Shown here: positions 38,740 through 38,993 of the stretch, one piece after another | Layout of the letters: every line of letters begins with the position of its first letter | How positions within the stretch are numbered: the first letter of the stretch is position 1 | Origin: a virus | IMG/VR virus record: IMGVR_UViG_3300042879_001340 | Span: 1-38,993 of that record | Length of the DNA stretch: 38,993 nt | Strand: one strand, 5' to 3' | Notes under the pieces: model-generated | What the model was told of the DNA's origin: nothing | What the model saw: only the letters and a program-made list of their open reading frames with translations | Database searches by the model: none | Translations under genes and position numbers: made by a program

Positions 38740-38993
38740 GTGAAAACGCGGGCGGCAGCCATGAACCACCGCCCGCGCGTCAGGTCACGCCCCTCATCAG
38801 CCCAGGCGATAGGTCACGAAGGTGTTGAGCGCGGTCTTGCGGGTGCGGAACTGACCCGAGGCGCCGCCGGCCACCGTGCCAGAGCCAACCACGGTGTGAG
38901 TCGCGTCAGGCGAGGTCACCACGAAGTTGTTGCCGCCCGTGTTGATCACGGCCCAGTCGAACGCATCGTTCACCAGGAACTGCGAGGCGAGTT
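38740..38993. repeat. Terminal direct repeat, right copy
   Basis: Repeats bases 1-254 with one difference (G at 38866 for A at 127). It includes the hairpin at 38743-38777 and the 3' part of the 201-aa gene. This shows the linear window joins head to tail; the unique length is 38,739 bp. Confidence 0.93.
38797..38993 (-). CDS. Partial copy of the coat-adjacent virion protein (C-terminal part)
   Basis: The last 65 codons of the 201-aa gene at 58-663, cut by the window end. The protein sequence is identical because the one base difference is silent. It is not a second gene: it is the circular overlap. Confidence 0.9.
   Translation of the reverse strand, partial: LASQFLVNDAFDWAVINTGGNNFVVTSPDATHTVVGSGTVAGGASGQFRTRKTALNTFVTYRLG

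Noticed and set aside
1-38993. A functional fixed direct terminal repeat as in T7-like phages
   Set aside because: The repeat ends in the middle of a gene and has a variant base; P22-type packaging genes favour headful packaging. A circular overlap is simpler, though read-end data would be needed to exclude fixed ends.

Overview
The window is an essentially complete genome of a tailed bacteriophage with a P22-type short-tailed virion. The first 254 bases return as the last 254 (one silent difference), so the sequence reads as a circular or circularly permuted molecule of about 38.74 kb of unique DNA cut open inside a virion gene. DNA is GC-rich with GTG as well as ATG starts and good Shine-Dalgarno sites. 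A Gram-negative, probably proteobacterial (perhaps betaproteobacterial) host is inferred from composition and the P22-like virion, not proven. I see no integrase, lysogeny repressor, RNA polymerase, tRNA or CRISPR array.

Layout. (1) Late leftward block: reading leftward from 7132 through the circular junction and on from 38725 down to 20750 come small and large terminase, portal, scaffold, coat, a coat-adjacent structural protein, three small basic or acidic proteins, an 819-aa structural protein, gp4-like adaptor, tailspike 2, gp10-like stabilisation protein, a jelly-roll protein, three ejection-type proteins, tailspike 1 and a four-gene lysis cassette. (2) 7133-7770 is a non-coding control region with tandem 9-bp CTAGGCNNN repeats in clusters 51 bp apart, then an AT-rich stretch between 13-bp inverted repeats; it is a candidate replication origin or packaging site. 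(3) 7771-10102, rightward: ten very small early-type genes, several preceded by stable hairpins. (4) 10183-16436, leftward replication block: primase-helicase, family A DNA polymerase, an unrecognised 212-aa protein, a Cas4/AddB-like nuclease and a 56-aa protein. (5) 16525-20748, rightward: VRR-NUC nuclease, SNF2-type helicase and eleven small genes chained by overlapping stop/start codons.

How it works together (inference): the divergent promoter pair at 16470-16518 would drive both replication blocks; a strong intrinsic terminator at 10151-10184 closes the early small-gene operon against the converging primase gene. The late operon packages DNA into a P22-like procapsid (scaffold, coat, portal), closes the head with gp4/gp10 homologues, ejects three internal proteins and carries two different beta-helical tailspikes sharing a head-binding domain. 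Lysis uses an M15 peptidase endolysin with a 3-TM holin.

Most unusual points: the CTAG repeat region beside the small terminase gene, two apparently leaderless genes, a remnant of a lysis-gene start behind tailspike 2 that suggests segmental duplication, an S74-type chaperone motif at the end of an ejection protein, and a replication set with an unrecognised protein where DUF2815 often sits.
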